This document shows positions 16,724-25,803 of a stretch of 54,774 bases of DNA, one piece after another. Positions within the stretch are counted from its first letter, which is position 1; each line of letters starts with the position of its first letter. The position numbers and the translations under genes were made by a program. The notes under the pieces were generated by a model. That model worked only from the letters and a program-made list of their open reading frames with translations, searched no databases and was not told the origin of the DNA. The stretch comes from Phycisphaerales bacterium (GTDB lineage: Bacteria > Planctomycetota > Phycisphaerae > UBA1845 > UTPLA1): the NCBI GenBank assembly GCA_022360095.1, contig JAKSDK010001387.1:1-54774 (forward strand), written 5' to 3'.

Positions 16724-18784
16724 CTATTTCGTCCACTCATCCAACCACTCAATCACGGTCTCATGCCACAAAATGCTGTTCGCGGGTTTCAAGACCCAGT
16801 GGTTCTCGTCCGGGAAGTATAAGAACTTGCTCGGTACGCCACGCCGTTGCAGCGCGGTGAACGTAGACATGCCCTGGGTATCCACCACGCGATAATCCAA
16901 AGCGCCGTGGATCACCAGCATCGGTGTCTTCCAGTGTTTGACATGGTTGATCGGATTGTGTTTTTCATAACCCTTCGGATTGTCCCACGGTGTTCCCTTG
17001 TGATCCCATTCGGGAAACCACAGTTCCTCGGTGTCAAAATACGCCATACGTTCGTCGAGATTACCATCGTGATTCACCAGGCACCGGAATCGATCCGGCC
17101 AGTTGCCGGCGATCCAGTTGATCATGAACCCGCCGAACGACGCACCAAGTGCCGAAACACGCTTTTCGTCCATCCATTTGTATTTCGCCAGGGTGGCCGC
17201 GAGCCCCTTTTTCAAATCCTCCAACGGCTTGCCGCCCCAGTCGCCTCGGATCGAATCGCAAAACGCCTGACCGTAGCCGGTCGAACCGTGGAAATCGACC
17301 ATCACCGCCGCATAGCCGGCACCGGCATAGGCCTGAGGATTCCAGCGATAGTGAAAATGGTTGCCGAACGATCCCTGCGGCCCACCGTGGATCAGAAAAG
17401 CCACGGGGTATTTCTTCCTCGGATTGAAATCGACCGGCTTGACCACATAAACGTAAACCGTCTCGTCATTCCAGCCTTTGAACGTGAACTGTTCATACTC
17501 ACCCATTCGGGCCGCAGCGACTTTCTCCGCATTGATTTTCGTCACCGGCTGCGCACCGCCCCCGTCCGATTTGACCGTGTACAACTCGACCGGAGACCGC
17601 AGGTCGTCCAGACCGAAGACGACCCGGTCGCCCGCCACATCCACGCTCCCGACGTTACCCTGCTCCACCAGGACCCGTGATTCACCATTCTCGACATCGA
17701 TGGAAAACAACGAACTTTGCCCGAGGTTCGCGGCCGTCGTAAAAATCGTCTTTCCGTCCGGAGACCACGTAATCGAGCGTGCCGAGCGGTCCCAGTCCTC
17801 GGTCAACGCCCTGGTTCGGCCTGTTCGCCAGTCGCGCAACATGATTCGCATTCGATCCGACTCATAACCCGGCCGTTTCATGGCAAGGTACGCCAACGTT
17901 TTACCATCCGGGGAAAACACGGGATTCGTATCCCACGCCGAATTGCCTTTGGTCAGACAATTCGGTCTCCTCGATCGGTCAATGGGTACGGCGAACAAAT
18001 CGAAATTGGTGGACCAGGCTTCCTCGCGCCCTGCATCGCGCGCGGAAAACACGAGCGCCTTCCCCTTCGGCGTAAAGGTGATCTCCTCCGGCCCGCCAAA
18101 CGGCTTGCTTGGTGAGTCGGCATCCATTCCTCTCATGACATCGACCGCCTTGTCTCCATCCAGCGCCCGCACGAACAAATGGGAGCGCCGTCCGTCTTTC
18201 CATGCATCCCAATGCCGAAAAAACAACCGGTCATAAAGACGACCCGTTGCCTTGTTTTTCTCAATTTCATCCAGCCGAGCCTTCGTCTCCTCAGGTGTCT
18301 TCGCGTCGGGGAAAACATCCATGGAGTAGGCAATATGAGTCCCCGTCGGGGACACCACGAGATTGCCCACGTCCAAAGGCTCATCCGTGACTTGCTCCGC
18401 CTCCCCGCCGTCAACGCGAATCCGCCAGACCTGCGAAGAATCAGACCGGGATGACAGAAATAGAATCGCCTGACCGTCGGGCGTCCAACGCGGATTGCTG
18501 TCCGAAGCGGTATGCGACGTCAGCCGACGCAAACCGGTACCGTCCACATTGACCAGCCACAAATCCGTTCGCCCTTTGTTCGCCTCCAGGTCTGTCTTGC
18601 GCAACACAAAGACCACTTGTCGGCCGTCCGGCGAGACCTGCGGATCGCCGATCCGGTCCATCGCCAACATATCGTGCACTGAGAACGGATGGGTCTCGCT
18701 GGCGTTCGTCGAGGTCGGCATGATCATCCAAACCGCAAAACAGGTCATGAAGAAAACAAAACGATCAAAGAAACGATACAACAT
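16724..18784 (-). CDS. Secreted S9 family peptidase (prolyl oligopeptidase/DPP-like)
   Basis: A protein of 686 residues. An N-terminal signal (FVFFMTCFAVWMIMPTSTNA) is followed by a WD40-like/TolB-type propeller with repeated SPDGRQ, TPDGQAILF and SPDGKTLAY blades (about 45-400). An alpha/beta hydrolase domain follows: LIHGGPQGSFG, the nucleophile elbow GASFGGFM, Asp in DYRV and His in ENHWV. This is the catalytic triad of S9 serine peptidases. The length is standard. GGAGA precedes the ATG, and a perfect 7-5-7 inverted repeat lies at 18820-18838 in its leader. It is probably exported and degrades peptides; substrate preference cannot be read from sequence. Confidence 0.92.
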   Translation of the reverse strand: MLYRFFDRFVFFMTCFAVWMIMPTSTNASETHPFSVHDMLAMDRIGDPQVSPDGRQVVFVLRKTDLEANKGRTDLWLVNVDGTGLRRLTSHTASDSNPRWTPDGQAILFLSSRSDSSQVWRIRVDGGEAEQVTDEPLDVGNLVVSPTGTHIAYSMDVFPDAKTPEETKARLDEIEKNKATGRLYDRLFFRHWDAWKDGRRSHLFVRALDGDKAVDVMRGMDADSPSKPFGGPEEITFTPKGKALVFSARDAGREEAWSTNFDLFAVPIDRSRRPNCLTKGNSAWDTNPVFSPDGKTLAYLAMKRPGYESDRMRIMLRDWRTGRTRALTEDWDRSARSITWSPDGKTIFTTAANLGQSSLFSIDVENGESRVLVEQGNVGSVDVAGDRVVFGLDDLRSPVELYTVKSDGGGAQPVTKINAEKVAAARMGEYEQFTFKGWNDETVYVYVVKPVDFNPRKKYPVAFLIHGGPQGSFGNHFHYRWNPQAYAGAGYAAVMVDFHGSTGYGQAFCDSIRGDWGGKPLEDLKKGLAATLAKYKWMDEKRVSALGASFGGFMINWIAGNWPDRFRCLVNHDGNLDERMAYFDTEELWFPEWDHKGTPWDNPKGYEKHNPINHVKHWKTPMLVIHGALDYRVVDTQGMSTFTALQRRGVPSKFLYFPDENHWVLKPANSILWHETVIEWLDEWTK

Positions 18785-18819
18785 GAATGGTTCTCCAGAT
18801 CAATGCAAGTCCTACGTGA

Positions 18820-18838
18820 CATCGTTCGAGAAACGATG
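18820..18838 (-). promoter_or_regulatory. Inverted repeat in the S9 peptidase leader
   Basis: CATCGTT-CGAGA-AACGATG, a perfect 7-bp arm repeat about 35 bp upstream of the S9 peptidase start. It could be an operator or a small leader stem-loop. Confidence 0.35.
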
Positions 18839-18938
18839 AGAATCCCCGCTACATCCTAACCGACATGCCTTTTGAATGCCTAACCCGGCTCCGGAACAGC
18901 CGAAGAAACAAAATATGGAGACAAGTCCGGCTGTGCAT

Positions 18939-18967
18939 TTGTCGCCGGAACTCAAACTGCATAGATT
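18939..18967 (+). promoter_or_regulatory. Promoter of the LpxL-like gene, nearly leaderless
   Basis: TTGTCG (18939-18944), a 17-bp spacer and TAGATT (18962-18967). The transcription start would fall near 18974, only about five bases before the proposed ATG at 18979. Confidence 0.5.
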
Positions 18968-18978
18968 AAGCCGGACAA

Positions 18979-19983
18979 ATGAGCGCACTACGCAACATGC
19001 GAAGATGGATCACCGCTAACGCCACGCAAGCCCTCTGGCGGACGGCGCCGGCGATACCGATGCCGATCATCGATGCCCTGCAATGGACACTGAATCGTGG
19101 CGGACGATCCCTCCCCATGTTGGCGCATGTCGTCCGCGAAAACATGCGCGCCGCGGGCGTTTTCGACGAAATTGCGTTTCACGACTACTTCCGACATGTC
19201 GCACGACATCTCTCCAACGGACTCCGAATTCGGCGCCTCCGTCGTCGTGAGGACGTGGCCAAACTCGCCCATGAAGAAATCAATCTCGACGCAACCGTCG
19301 CAATAATCAAGGAAATCGCTCAATCCGGGCGCGGTGCGGTCCTCGCCCCGGCTCATTGTTGCAACTATCTGATTTCTCTCGCCAGACTCCGCCAGGACGT
19401 CCCCATCTACATTTACCTGCGATGGTCGCGCGATCAGCGAAGAGTCGCGATGAAACGCGAGTGGTGTGAGGCGGCCGGGCTGGACGTGATCATCGAACCG
19501 CCGAATGTCTCCAACCCCGCTGCTCGCGCAGCCGTCTGTGTGGATGCGCTACGTGAAGGCAAGGTCCTCGCCATCACGCCGGATATCGCGCAAAAGGCAT
19601 CGGAAGGCATCCCTGTCCGATGGCTGAATCGTGAGGCCTACCTCCCGACCGGACCGGCCTCCCTGGCCATGCTGGCCGAAGTGCCCATCATTCCATTGTT
19701 TGCACGGTATGAGTCCGAAACGCAATTTCTATACTTCGAGGAACCCGTCCAGGTGGATTTGCTCTCGCGCGCCGAAGGCGGACGCCCGGAGTCGATTCGT
19801 CGCGCGATGCAAGTCTGGGCCGACGGGTTTGGCAGGTTTGTTCAAAATTGTCCACAAGCCTGGTTTCTCTGGGGAGACAGCCGTTGGACCAAAGTTTTAA
19901 GGGGTGATGCGAAATATTCCGGCGTAGTCAATCCATCCGTCAACGAGCAAACCACGAACGCTCAGACTCAGGAGACGCCTTGA
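18979..19983 (+). CDS. LpxL/HtrB-like lysophospholipid acyltransferase
   Basis: A protein of 334 residues resembling the lipid A late acyltransferase family: an N-terminal amphipathic stretch, ENMRAAGVFDEIAFHDYFRH, then GAVLAPAHCCNYLISLA. In the family the His is normally part of an HX4D/E motif; here the position four residues on is Leu (HCCNYL), so the usual acidic residue is missing. Later family-like blocks are ITPDIAQKA, LPTGPASLAMLAEVPIIPLF and a WFLWGDSRWTK end. With kdsA present, acylation of lipid A or another lipid is plausible, but the altered motif leaves activity open. The stop overlaps the CPBP gene start (TTGA). Confidence 0.72.
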   Translation: MSALRNMRRWITANATQALWRTAPAIPMPIIDALQWTLNRGGRSLPMLAHVVRENMRAAGVFDEIAFHDYFRHVARHLSNGLRIRRLRRREDVAKLAHEEINLDATVAIIKEIAQSGRGAVLAPAHCCNYLISLARLRQDVPIYIYLRWSRDQRRVAMKREWCEAAGLDVIIEPPNVSNPAARAAVCVDALREGKVLAITPDIAQKASEGIPVRWLNREAYLPTGPASLAMLAEVPIIPLFARYESETQFLYFEEPVQVDLLSRAEGGRPESIRRAMQVWADGFGRFVQNCPQAWFLWGDSRWTKVLRGDAKYSGVVNPSVNEQTTNAQTQETP

Positions 19984-20786
19984 TCGCCCTGTTGCTTATT
20001 TCGTTGATTCCAATCCTGATGTGGACGGTCCAAACCATCCAGCTCAGACACTACGGTTTGCCCATCCGATGGCGAATCGACGCGGGCGACGCGCCGCGCC
20101 CGGTCCGAAACGTCGGTCGAGCCGTGACCCAGGTGGCGCTGGTATCGGTCATTCTGTGTTATCCGATCCTGAGAGGTCAATCGATTCAACACTATTATGC
20201 GAGCCTCCTTCCGCCGACACGGAGCGTTCTGCTGTGTGTCCACGGCGCCGCGGCATCCATGTTGTTCCTTTGCGTTCTGTATCTCGTATGGATCATGACG
20301 GATCGTCTTCGGGTTTCCGTCCATCAATCGCGACGCCGATGGGTCAGGCGGCTGATCCTGCTGCTGCCGACTGCCGTCTTTGGTGCTTTCGTCGAGGAGC
20401 TTCTGTTCCGTGGTGTCGTGATGGCGGACTTTTTGCACACCGACTGGGTGTCTCCCGAAGCGGCCGTTGCCGTCGCCACCCTCGTCTTCGCCGGGGCCCA
20501 CTACGTCCGCAGCGTCAAGCGGCGTTGGACCATCTTCGGCCATCTGATGTTGGGCTGGCTTCTCTGCGTGGCGTTTCTACAAACGAAGACCCTCTGGCTC
20601 GCGATCGGCTTGCACGCAGGCGGAATCATGATGATCATGGGCACACGCCCGTTCTTTCGATACCGAGGCCCCGCCTGGGTAACCGGGGCCAGTATTTTTC
20701 CCTTCGCCGGCGTCGTAGGCATCGCGGGTTTAGGCATCTTGACGGCCTTCATTGCCAATTACTACGGCGGAGACCAGACCCCATGA
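19980..20786 (+). CDS. CPBP family intramembrane metalloprotease
   Basis: A protein of 268 residues with a TTG start that overlaps the upstream stop (TTGA) and AGGAG upstream. Several membrane helices are visible. The CPBP (type II CAAX prenyl protease/bacteriocin-processing) motifs are present: EELLFRG (Glu139, Glu140, Arg144), FAGAHYV (His174) and LHAGG (His212). The chemistry is intramembrane proteolysis. Tight overlap with the acyltransferase upstream and the small membrane protein downstream suggests a three-gene envelope unit. The substrate is unknown. Confidence 0.85.
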   Translation: MIALLLISLIPILMWTVQTIQLRHYGLPIRWRIDAGDAPRPVRNVGRAVTQVALVSVILCYPILRGQSIQHYYASLLPPTRSVLLCVHGAAASMLFLCVLYLVWIMTDRLRVSVHQSRRRWVRRLILLLPTAVFGAFVEELLFRGVVMADFLHTDWVSPEAAVAVATLVFAGAHYVRSVKRRWTIFGHLMLGWLLCVAFLQTKTLWLAIGLHAGGIMMIMGTRPFFRYRGPAWVTGASIFPFAGVVGIAGLGILTAFIANYYGGDQTP

Positions 20787-21226
20787 AGACGAAAGTCAAT
20801 AAACCGCGTTGTGCCGTACGCCTTGCCGACTCGGAAACGGACATGCAAGTCATGAACGCCTATTTGGAGGCAAATGAACTCGCCGAAGCCGTACGGTTCC
20901 TCTCCAAGGACGATGACGATTTGAACGCGGACGTTTGCGCCGGTCATTTCGAACAGGTCGTATTTTTTGATCTCGATGCCCTATTAAGCGCCATTTGGAA
21001 GGATGACATCGAGATCGATCGTTGGTTGGCGTTGAAGGTTCGAATTGACTTGGCCAGCGTCCCCGGCACAGCCGACTGGCATAATCTACTCCCAATCGTT
21101 GCCGACAGTTTCAAACATTGGCAGGGTCGGCAGCGGCGCCGTCAAATCATCGCATCGATCATTCTCAGCGTCATTGCGCTGGCTGCGTTGGCGATTCTGT
21201 TTTTTCTGATCCCACCGGCTACCTAA
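20783..21226 (+). CDS. Small protein with a C-terminal membrane anchor
   Basis: A protein of 147 residues starting at the ATG that overlaps the CPBP stop (ATGA), with GGAG about a dozen bases upstream. The same frame stays open back to 20021, but that part is antisense to or out of frame with the CPBP gene and has no support. The soluble part is acidic (SKDDDDLNAD) and mixed alpha/beta. A single hydrophobic segment near the end (IIASIILSVIALAALAILFF) makes it a tail-anchored protein. I do not recognise a family. Its position makes it a candidate partner or substrate of the protease. Confidence 0.7.
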   Translation: MKTKVNKPRCAVRLADSETDMQVMNAYLEANELAEAVRFLSKDDDDLNADVCAGHFEQVVFFDLDALLSAIWKDDIEIDRWLALKVRIDLASVPGTADWHNLLPIVADSFKHWQGRQRRRQIIASIILSVIALAALAILFFLIPPAT

Positions 21227-21360
21227 ACGGATCCTCAACCTGCGCATCATGGAGCACCTGCGCCGCCGATGGAAACGCACTCCCTTCGTGAAAATTGTAA
21301 TCCCAGCTAACCACGATATTTACAGCCCTCACTCAACCCGGCGTCCACTGGTGTTGGGCA

Positions 21361-21389
21361 TTGACGGATAACGACCCTCGTGGTACGAT
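21361..21389 (+). promoter_or_regulatory. Promoter of the FG-GAP protein gene
   Basis: TTGACG (21361-21366), a 17-bp spacer and TACGAT (21384-21389). The start near 21396 leaves a leader of about 90 nt ending in AAAGGAG. Confidence 0.65.
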
Positions 21390-21487
21390 ATACGGACCAT
21401 GGGACCAATTCTTGAGTTGGATCGGGGATATTCTGTGAGAGTATCCGGATAATACTCAGTTAAGAGCCGCTTAAAGGAGTGAATGGG

Positions 21488-24022
21488 ATGAGACGAGGTT
21501 ACCTGTACATCGTAACGTTCATGCTGGCACTTGTGGCATCACCCGCCCTTGGGCAATGGGTGGAATTCGTGGACGAGACCGCCACTCGGATCGACACGAC
21601 ACAGGACCCCAACAGCGGTGCCTCGGTCGTCGAGACCAATGTCGACGAAAAAGATTATGCCTGGGGCGATTTGGACAAAGACGGCGATATCGATCTCGTT
21701 GGCGTTTACAAACAGCCCGAGACGACAGCCGGCCGGCGACGCAACGTCCTGCTGATGAACGAAGGCGGCGTCCTCGTCGATCGCACGACTCAATTTGCTT
21801 CCGCCTCGACGGTCACCCTTCAGGGCGGCGGAACAAGCCAGGGTTTTCTTGACTTGACCAACGACCGCGACGTCATCCTGGCGGACGTGAACGGCGACAC
21901 CTGGCTGGACGTCATCACGGCCACGACCCTCAGCGGAGGACCCGGTGGTACGGTCGGTGACAAGGCCATCTCCCATCCCAGAATCTACATCAACCAGCAG
22001 GACGACCCACCCGGCAGCGGCAACTGGCAGGGCCTGCTCTACGATGATGTCAATCGCATCCCCACCTTCGCGGCCGAGCCTCGCTTCTGCGCCCTGTCGG
22101 CCGGTGACATCGACGGCGACCTGGATGAAGACCTCTACTTTGCCGATTATCAGCAGCCTACGTTCCAACCCAGACCGGTCGATCTCAATGACCAGTTGTT
22201 GCTGAACGACGGAAACGGATTCTTCACCAACGTCAGCTCATCTCGAATGACATTCCAGATGCGAAACTCGTCCTTCGGCACAGCATCCGCATTTTTGGAT
22301 ATGAACGGCGACGGAAGGCTCGACATCATCAAGTCCACCGGGCTCACGGACCCGCTTCACGTATCGATCAGTTACAATAACAACGACGGCGGCGCGGGCG
22401 AAGACGGCTTCTTCGATGCGTTCGACATTGTCTATAGCCTGTCCGCATATCACTTCGCCGTGGGTGATCTGAACAACGACAACCTGCCCGACATCGCCAT
22501 CAGCGACGACAACACCGATCGATATCTACTGAACAACGGGAACGGACCGGACGGATTGGCGGAGTTCCCGGTGACCAGTCTTCTCATCGGATCGATTCCC
22601 AATCAGTTCGGCAGCAACAACTTCATTGCCGATCTGAACAAGGACGGATTCAACGACGTGCTCGTCGCCAACTTCGACGTGGATGACGCCACGTGCTTCC
22701 AACCTTCCAAAATCTTCCGAAACTTCGGGCTTCAGCCGGACAACTTCAACGTGACACTCCAGGAAGACGGCAATGCCGGAATCCCCCAAAGCGTTCTCAA
22801 CGGCGTTCACGATTTCGCCGTCTTCGACATCAACGGAGACACGTGGCTCGACCTGGTGATCGGAGAATGTGGCGGCACGTCCGTGTACATGAACGCACCT
22901 CCGACCCAAGGCTTGCAATTCAACTATCCCGACGGTCTTCCGATCTTCCTGCCTGAAGATCAGCTGTTCACCTTCAGAGTCTCGGTCTCCGCGCCCGGTG
23001 TCGGCGGTGACCCGGATGACGGCACTGGCGTCATGTTCCTGTCCACGGACGGAGGACCTTTCTCGGAGGTCGCCATGGAACAGGAATCGCCTAACGTATA
23101 CTTTGCGAAATTCCCGCCGGGCGATTGCCCACAACGCTTTCAGTTCTACTTTAGCGCAGATCGAGCCGGCGCCCCCTTCACCGACCCCGCACTGGGAGCA
23201 ACCGCGCCTTTTGAAGCATTCGTGGCCGAGGGAAGCGCGAGAATCATCGATGATCACATCGAGGGCGACGTTTCGGATTGGACCATTATCAATGACCCCG
23301 GCTTGACCTCCGGGGCCTGGGAACAAGCCGATCCCATCCAAACCGCGAACGCGGGTGCCACGGCCGCTCCGGGTGAAGATGCCGAGGCCGCACTGGAAGA
23401 GGTGATGGCCTTCGTCACGGAGAATTGTCCCAATCCAGGATGTGCGGCCGGCGGTTTTGATATCGACGGCGGAGGCACGGAGTTGATCTCGCCGTTGGTC
23501 GACCTTGATGGAACCAATGGCGTAATCTCCTATTTCCGTTGGTTCTACACCAGCGCCTCGACACCGGGGATCGATACACTGACCGTTTGGGTCGCCAATG
23601 ACGGCGATCAGCCGGCACCGACCTGGGTCCTGGTTGAAACCGTCGAGGGCACGAGCAACGGAAATGATACCGCCTGGGAAGGCGCTTCGTTCCTCGTCAG
23701 CGACTTTGTGGCGCCGACGGCGAATGTTCGTGTTCGGTTCCGAGCGGAAGATGCAGGCGCCGGCTCAATCGTCGAAGCAGGTGTTGACCTCTTCGGAGTC
23801 GATGCCTTCTCATGCCCCGTTGGAGGCGAACCGTGCGACTGTCCGGGTGATGTCAGCGACGACACATTTGTCAACGGCGCCGACGTGCAGGGTTTTGTCG
23901 ATTGTATGCTTGGTGGCGGCGCCAACTGTGGCTGTGCCGATATCGACCCCGGTATTGGTCTCGACATGAACGACGTCAACGCGTTTGTCGGGGAATTATT
24001 GACTGGCCCCGGTTGTTCTTAG
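21488..24022 (+). CDS. Secreted FG-GAP/VCBS repeat protein with dockerin-like C-terminus
   Basis: A protein of 844 residues. AAAGGAG lies eight bases before the ATG at 21488, which begins a clear signal peptide (MRRGYLYIVTFMLALVASPA, cleaved near ALGQ). Residues about 45-480 hold repeated calcium-type blades such as GDLDKDGDIDLVGV, ADVNGDTWLDVI, GDIDGDLDEDLYFAD, DMNGDGRLDIIKS, GDLNNDNLPDIAIS and ADLNKDGFNDVLVA, typical of a VCBS/FG-GAP beta-propeller. A jelly-roll-like region follows (about 600-780). The tail from CDCPGDVSDDTFVNGADV contains two dockerin-type half-motifs. It is probably extracellular. Confidence 0.85.
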   Translation: MRRGYLYIVTFMLALVASPALGQWVEFVDETATRIDTTQDPNSGASVVETNVDEKDYAWGDLDKDGDIDLVGVYKQPETTAGRRRNVLLMNEGGVLVDRTTQFASASTVTLQGGGTSQGFLDLTNDRDVILADVNGDTWLDVITATTLSGGPGGTVGDKAISHPRIYINQQDDPPGSGNWQGLLYDDVNRIPTFAAEPRFCALSAGDIDGDLDEDLYFADYQQPTFQPRPVDLNDQLLLNDGNGFFTNVSSSRMTFQMRNSSFGTASAFLDMNGDGRLDIIKSTGLTDPLHVSISYNNNDGGAGEDGFFDAFDIVYSLSAYHFAVGDLNNDNLPDIAISDDNTDRYLLNNGNGPDGLAEFPVTSLLIGSIPNQFGSNNFIADLNKDGFNDVLVANFDVDDATCFQPSKIFRNFGLQPDNFNVTLQEDGNAGIPQSVLNGVHDFAVFDINGDTWLDLVIGECGGTSVYMNAPPTQGLQFNYPDGLPIFLPEDQLFTFRVSVSAPGVGGDPDDGTGVMFLSTDGGPFSEVAMEQESPNVYFAKFPPGDCPQRFQFYFSADRAGAPFTDPALGATAPFEAFVAEGSARIIDDHIEGDVSDWTIINDPGLTSGAWEQADPIQTANAGATAAPGEDAEAALEEVMAFVTENCPNPGCAAGGFDIDGGGTELISPLVDLDGTNGVISYFRWFYTSASTPGIDTLTVWVANDGDQPAPTWVLVETVEGTSNGNDTAWEGASFLVSDFVAPTANVRVRFRAEDAGAGSIVEAGVDLFGVDAFSCPVGGEPCDCPGDVSDDTFVNGADVQGFVDCMLGGGANCGCADIDPGIGLDMNDVNAFVGELLTGPGCS

Positions 24023-24051
24023 TACGATAGATCTTAGTCGTGGTTTCTTAC

Positions 24052-24085
24052 ACAGTGCTATCGAGCCGGCGCTCGGTAGCACTGT
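24052..24085 (+). terminator. 15-bp stem-loop after the FG-GAP gene
   Basis: ACAGTGCTATCGAGC pairs with GCTCGGTAGCACTGT around CGGC, with one G-T wobble. No long T-run follows, so termination may be weak, or it may be a processing stem that separates this gene from the di-heme gene. Confidence 0.5.
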
Positions 24086-24123
24086 TCATATTGATCTCTG
24101 GGAGGTAGAGAGGAGTGTATATC

Positions 24124-25683
24124 ATGGTCGGAACCGGTCGAGTCATTCCGTTCTTAATCGTCATCGTGTGCGCGGTTCCTGCCTTCGCGGGCAGCGTCGC
24201 TCTTCAACCGAGAATGGGAGAGCCGCTGGACGGCCTGACCGCCGGGGAACTTGCACGTTTCGTGGATGGCAAGGCCGCCTTCCAAAACGTTTTCAGCCCG
24301 GAAACCGGACTTGGCCCCGTTTACAACAAGGAGAGTTGTGCCAACTGTCATAACAGACCGGTCGGCGGCTCGGGAAGCCAGGTCGTCATCCGTTTCGGAC
24401 TCCTCGATGAAAAAGGCGGCGGGTTCAACCCGCTCGACTCCATGGGCGGCTCCCTCCTGCAATCGCTGACGATCGATGAAGACATGTGCAAGGAGACCGT
24501 CCCGGCGATGGCCAACCTTCAGGTCTTTCGGCTCACACCCTCGGTCCTGGGCGGCGGCCTCATCGAGGCCATTGACGATGCGGATATTTCCGTCAATGCG
24601 GACCCCACCGACACCAACGGCGATGGCGTCAGCGGCCGAGTGCATATGGTCCAGCCGTTGGAAGGCGGTCCGTTGCGTGTGGGTCGGTTCGGCTGGAAGG
24701 CACAGGTCGCCACGCTGCTGACTTTCTCCGCGGATGCAGGACTCAACGAAATCGGCATTACAAACGACCTGGTTCCGATGGAAAACGCACCGAACGGCAA
24801 CATGCTCACCTTGTCCATGTGCGATGACGTCGAAGACCCCGAGGACACCGGGCCTATCGGCACGCGTTTTATCGACAAGACGACAGACTTTCAGCGTTTT
24901 CTTGCCGCTCCGCCCCAGACGCCCAAGTCCGGAATGACCGGAGAGGGGCTGTTTACCAGCATCGGATGCACCGACTGTCATACTGCCTCCTACACCACCA
25001 ACGTTGTGGCGGAGGCGGCCTTGTCCAACAAGGTGATCAAGCCTTATTCCGACTTCCTGTTGCATGACATGGGAGAGCTCGATCTATTTGACGGAATCGT
25101 GCAGGGCGATGCACAAGGCACTGAAATCCGGACACCCGCCCTCTGGGGGCTCAGCATACGCGATCCGTTGTTGCATAATGGTTTTTCCTCCGGTGGCACT
25201 TTCGCCGCGCGCGTCACGAATGCCATTCTGACACACGGCCAAGTCGGCAGCGAAGCCAAACCGTCGGTGGATCAATTCATCCTGCTGAGTGCTCAGGACC
25301 AAAATGCCATCATCGCATTCTTGGAATCGCTCGGACGAGCCGAGTTTGACCATGACAACGACAACGATCGCGATGCCCTGGACCAGATCGAATTCGTGAA
25401 TTGCTACAGCGGTGATGGAAACTTTTATACTCCGGACGACTCGTGCAGCATTTCCGACGTCGATCAGGACAGCGATGTGGACTGCGACGACTGGCAGGGG
25501 TTTGAGGCCGCTTTTCTCAGTGACAACGGCGTTCGGCCCGTGCTCGATATCGCGGATTTCGTCGGCGTGCTCCTCGGCACGATTACCGACGATGCGAAGC
25601 GTTGCATCGCGGACATGAACAAAGACACCCTCAACGACGGAGACGACATCTTCGATTACGTCGATGCCGCGCTCGGAAACTGA
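24124..25683 (+). CDS. Secreted di-heme oxidoreductase-like protein (DUF1111) with dockerin-like tail
   Basis: A protein of 519 residues. AGAGGAG lies eight bases before the ATG at 24124; the signal peptide is MVGTGRVIPFLIVIVCAVPA, cleaved near AFAG. Two c-type heme motifs are visible, SCANCH (about residue 77) and GCTDCH (about residue 284). GRFGWKAQ, and TPALWGLSIRDPLLHNG followed by GTFAARVTNAILTHG, are hallmarks of the DUF1111/thiol oxidoreductase group related to cytochrome c peroxidases. The last about 95 residues add calcium-loop segments (DHDNDNDRDALDQIEF, DVDQDSDVDCDDWQ, DMNKDTLNDGDDIF), resembling dockerin repeats. Electron transfer or peroxide chemistry outside the inner membrane is likely; the substrate is unknown. 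Confidence 0.85.
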   Translation: MVGTGRVIPFLIVIVCAVPAFAGSVALQPRMGEPLDGLTAGELARFVDGKAAFQNVFSPETGLGPVYNKESCANCHNRPVGGSGSQVVIRFGLLDEKGGGFNPLDSMGGSLLQSLTIDEDMCKETVPAMANLQVFRLTPSVLGGGLIEAIDDADISVNADPTDTNGDGVSGRVHMVQPLEGGPLRVGRFGWKAQVATLLTFSADAGLNEIGITNDLVPMENAPNGNMLTLSMCDDVEDPEDTGPIGTRFIDKTTDFQRFLAAPPQTPKSGMTGEGLFTSIGCTDCHTASYTTNVVAEAALSNKVIKPYSDFLLHDMGELDLFDGIVQGDAQGTEIRTPALWGLSIRDPLLHNGFSSGGTFAARVTNAILTHGQVGSEAKPSVDQFILLSAQDQNAIIAFLESLGRAEFDHDNDNDRDALDQIEFVNCYSGDGNFYTPDDSCSISDVDQDSDVDCDDWQGFEAAFLSDNGVRPVLDIADFVGVLLGTITDDAKRCIADMNKDTLNDGDDIFDYVDAALGN

Positions 25684-25719
25684 TTTGTTTCGACGGTCGC
25701 CGTCGTCTACCTTGCAGAA

Positions 25720-25803
25720 TGCCGAAGGAGGGACTCGAACCCTCACTCCCTTGCGGGAACCGGATTTTGAATCCGGCGCGTCTGCCAATTCCGCCACTTC
25801 GGC
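25720..25803 (-). tRNA. tRNA-Leu (anticodon CAA)
   Basis: On the minus strand the 84-nt sequence folds as a type II tRNA. Acceptor arm GCCGAAG pairs with CTTCGGC, the D arm holds AATTGGCAGA, and the anticodon stem CCGGA/TCCGG encloses loop TTCAAAA with anticodon CAA. There is a long variable arm (TTCCCGCAAGGGA) and a T arm with GGTTCGAGTCC. The discriminator base is A and CCA is not encoded. It reads UUG codons. Confidence 0.95.

Noticed and set aside
20021..20782. N-terminal extension of the frame that ends at 21226
   Set aside because: It overlaps the CPBP gene in another frame and reads as low-complexity Arg/Pro/Ser. Only the part from the ATGA overlap at 20783 has protein-like sequence.
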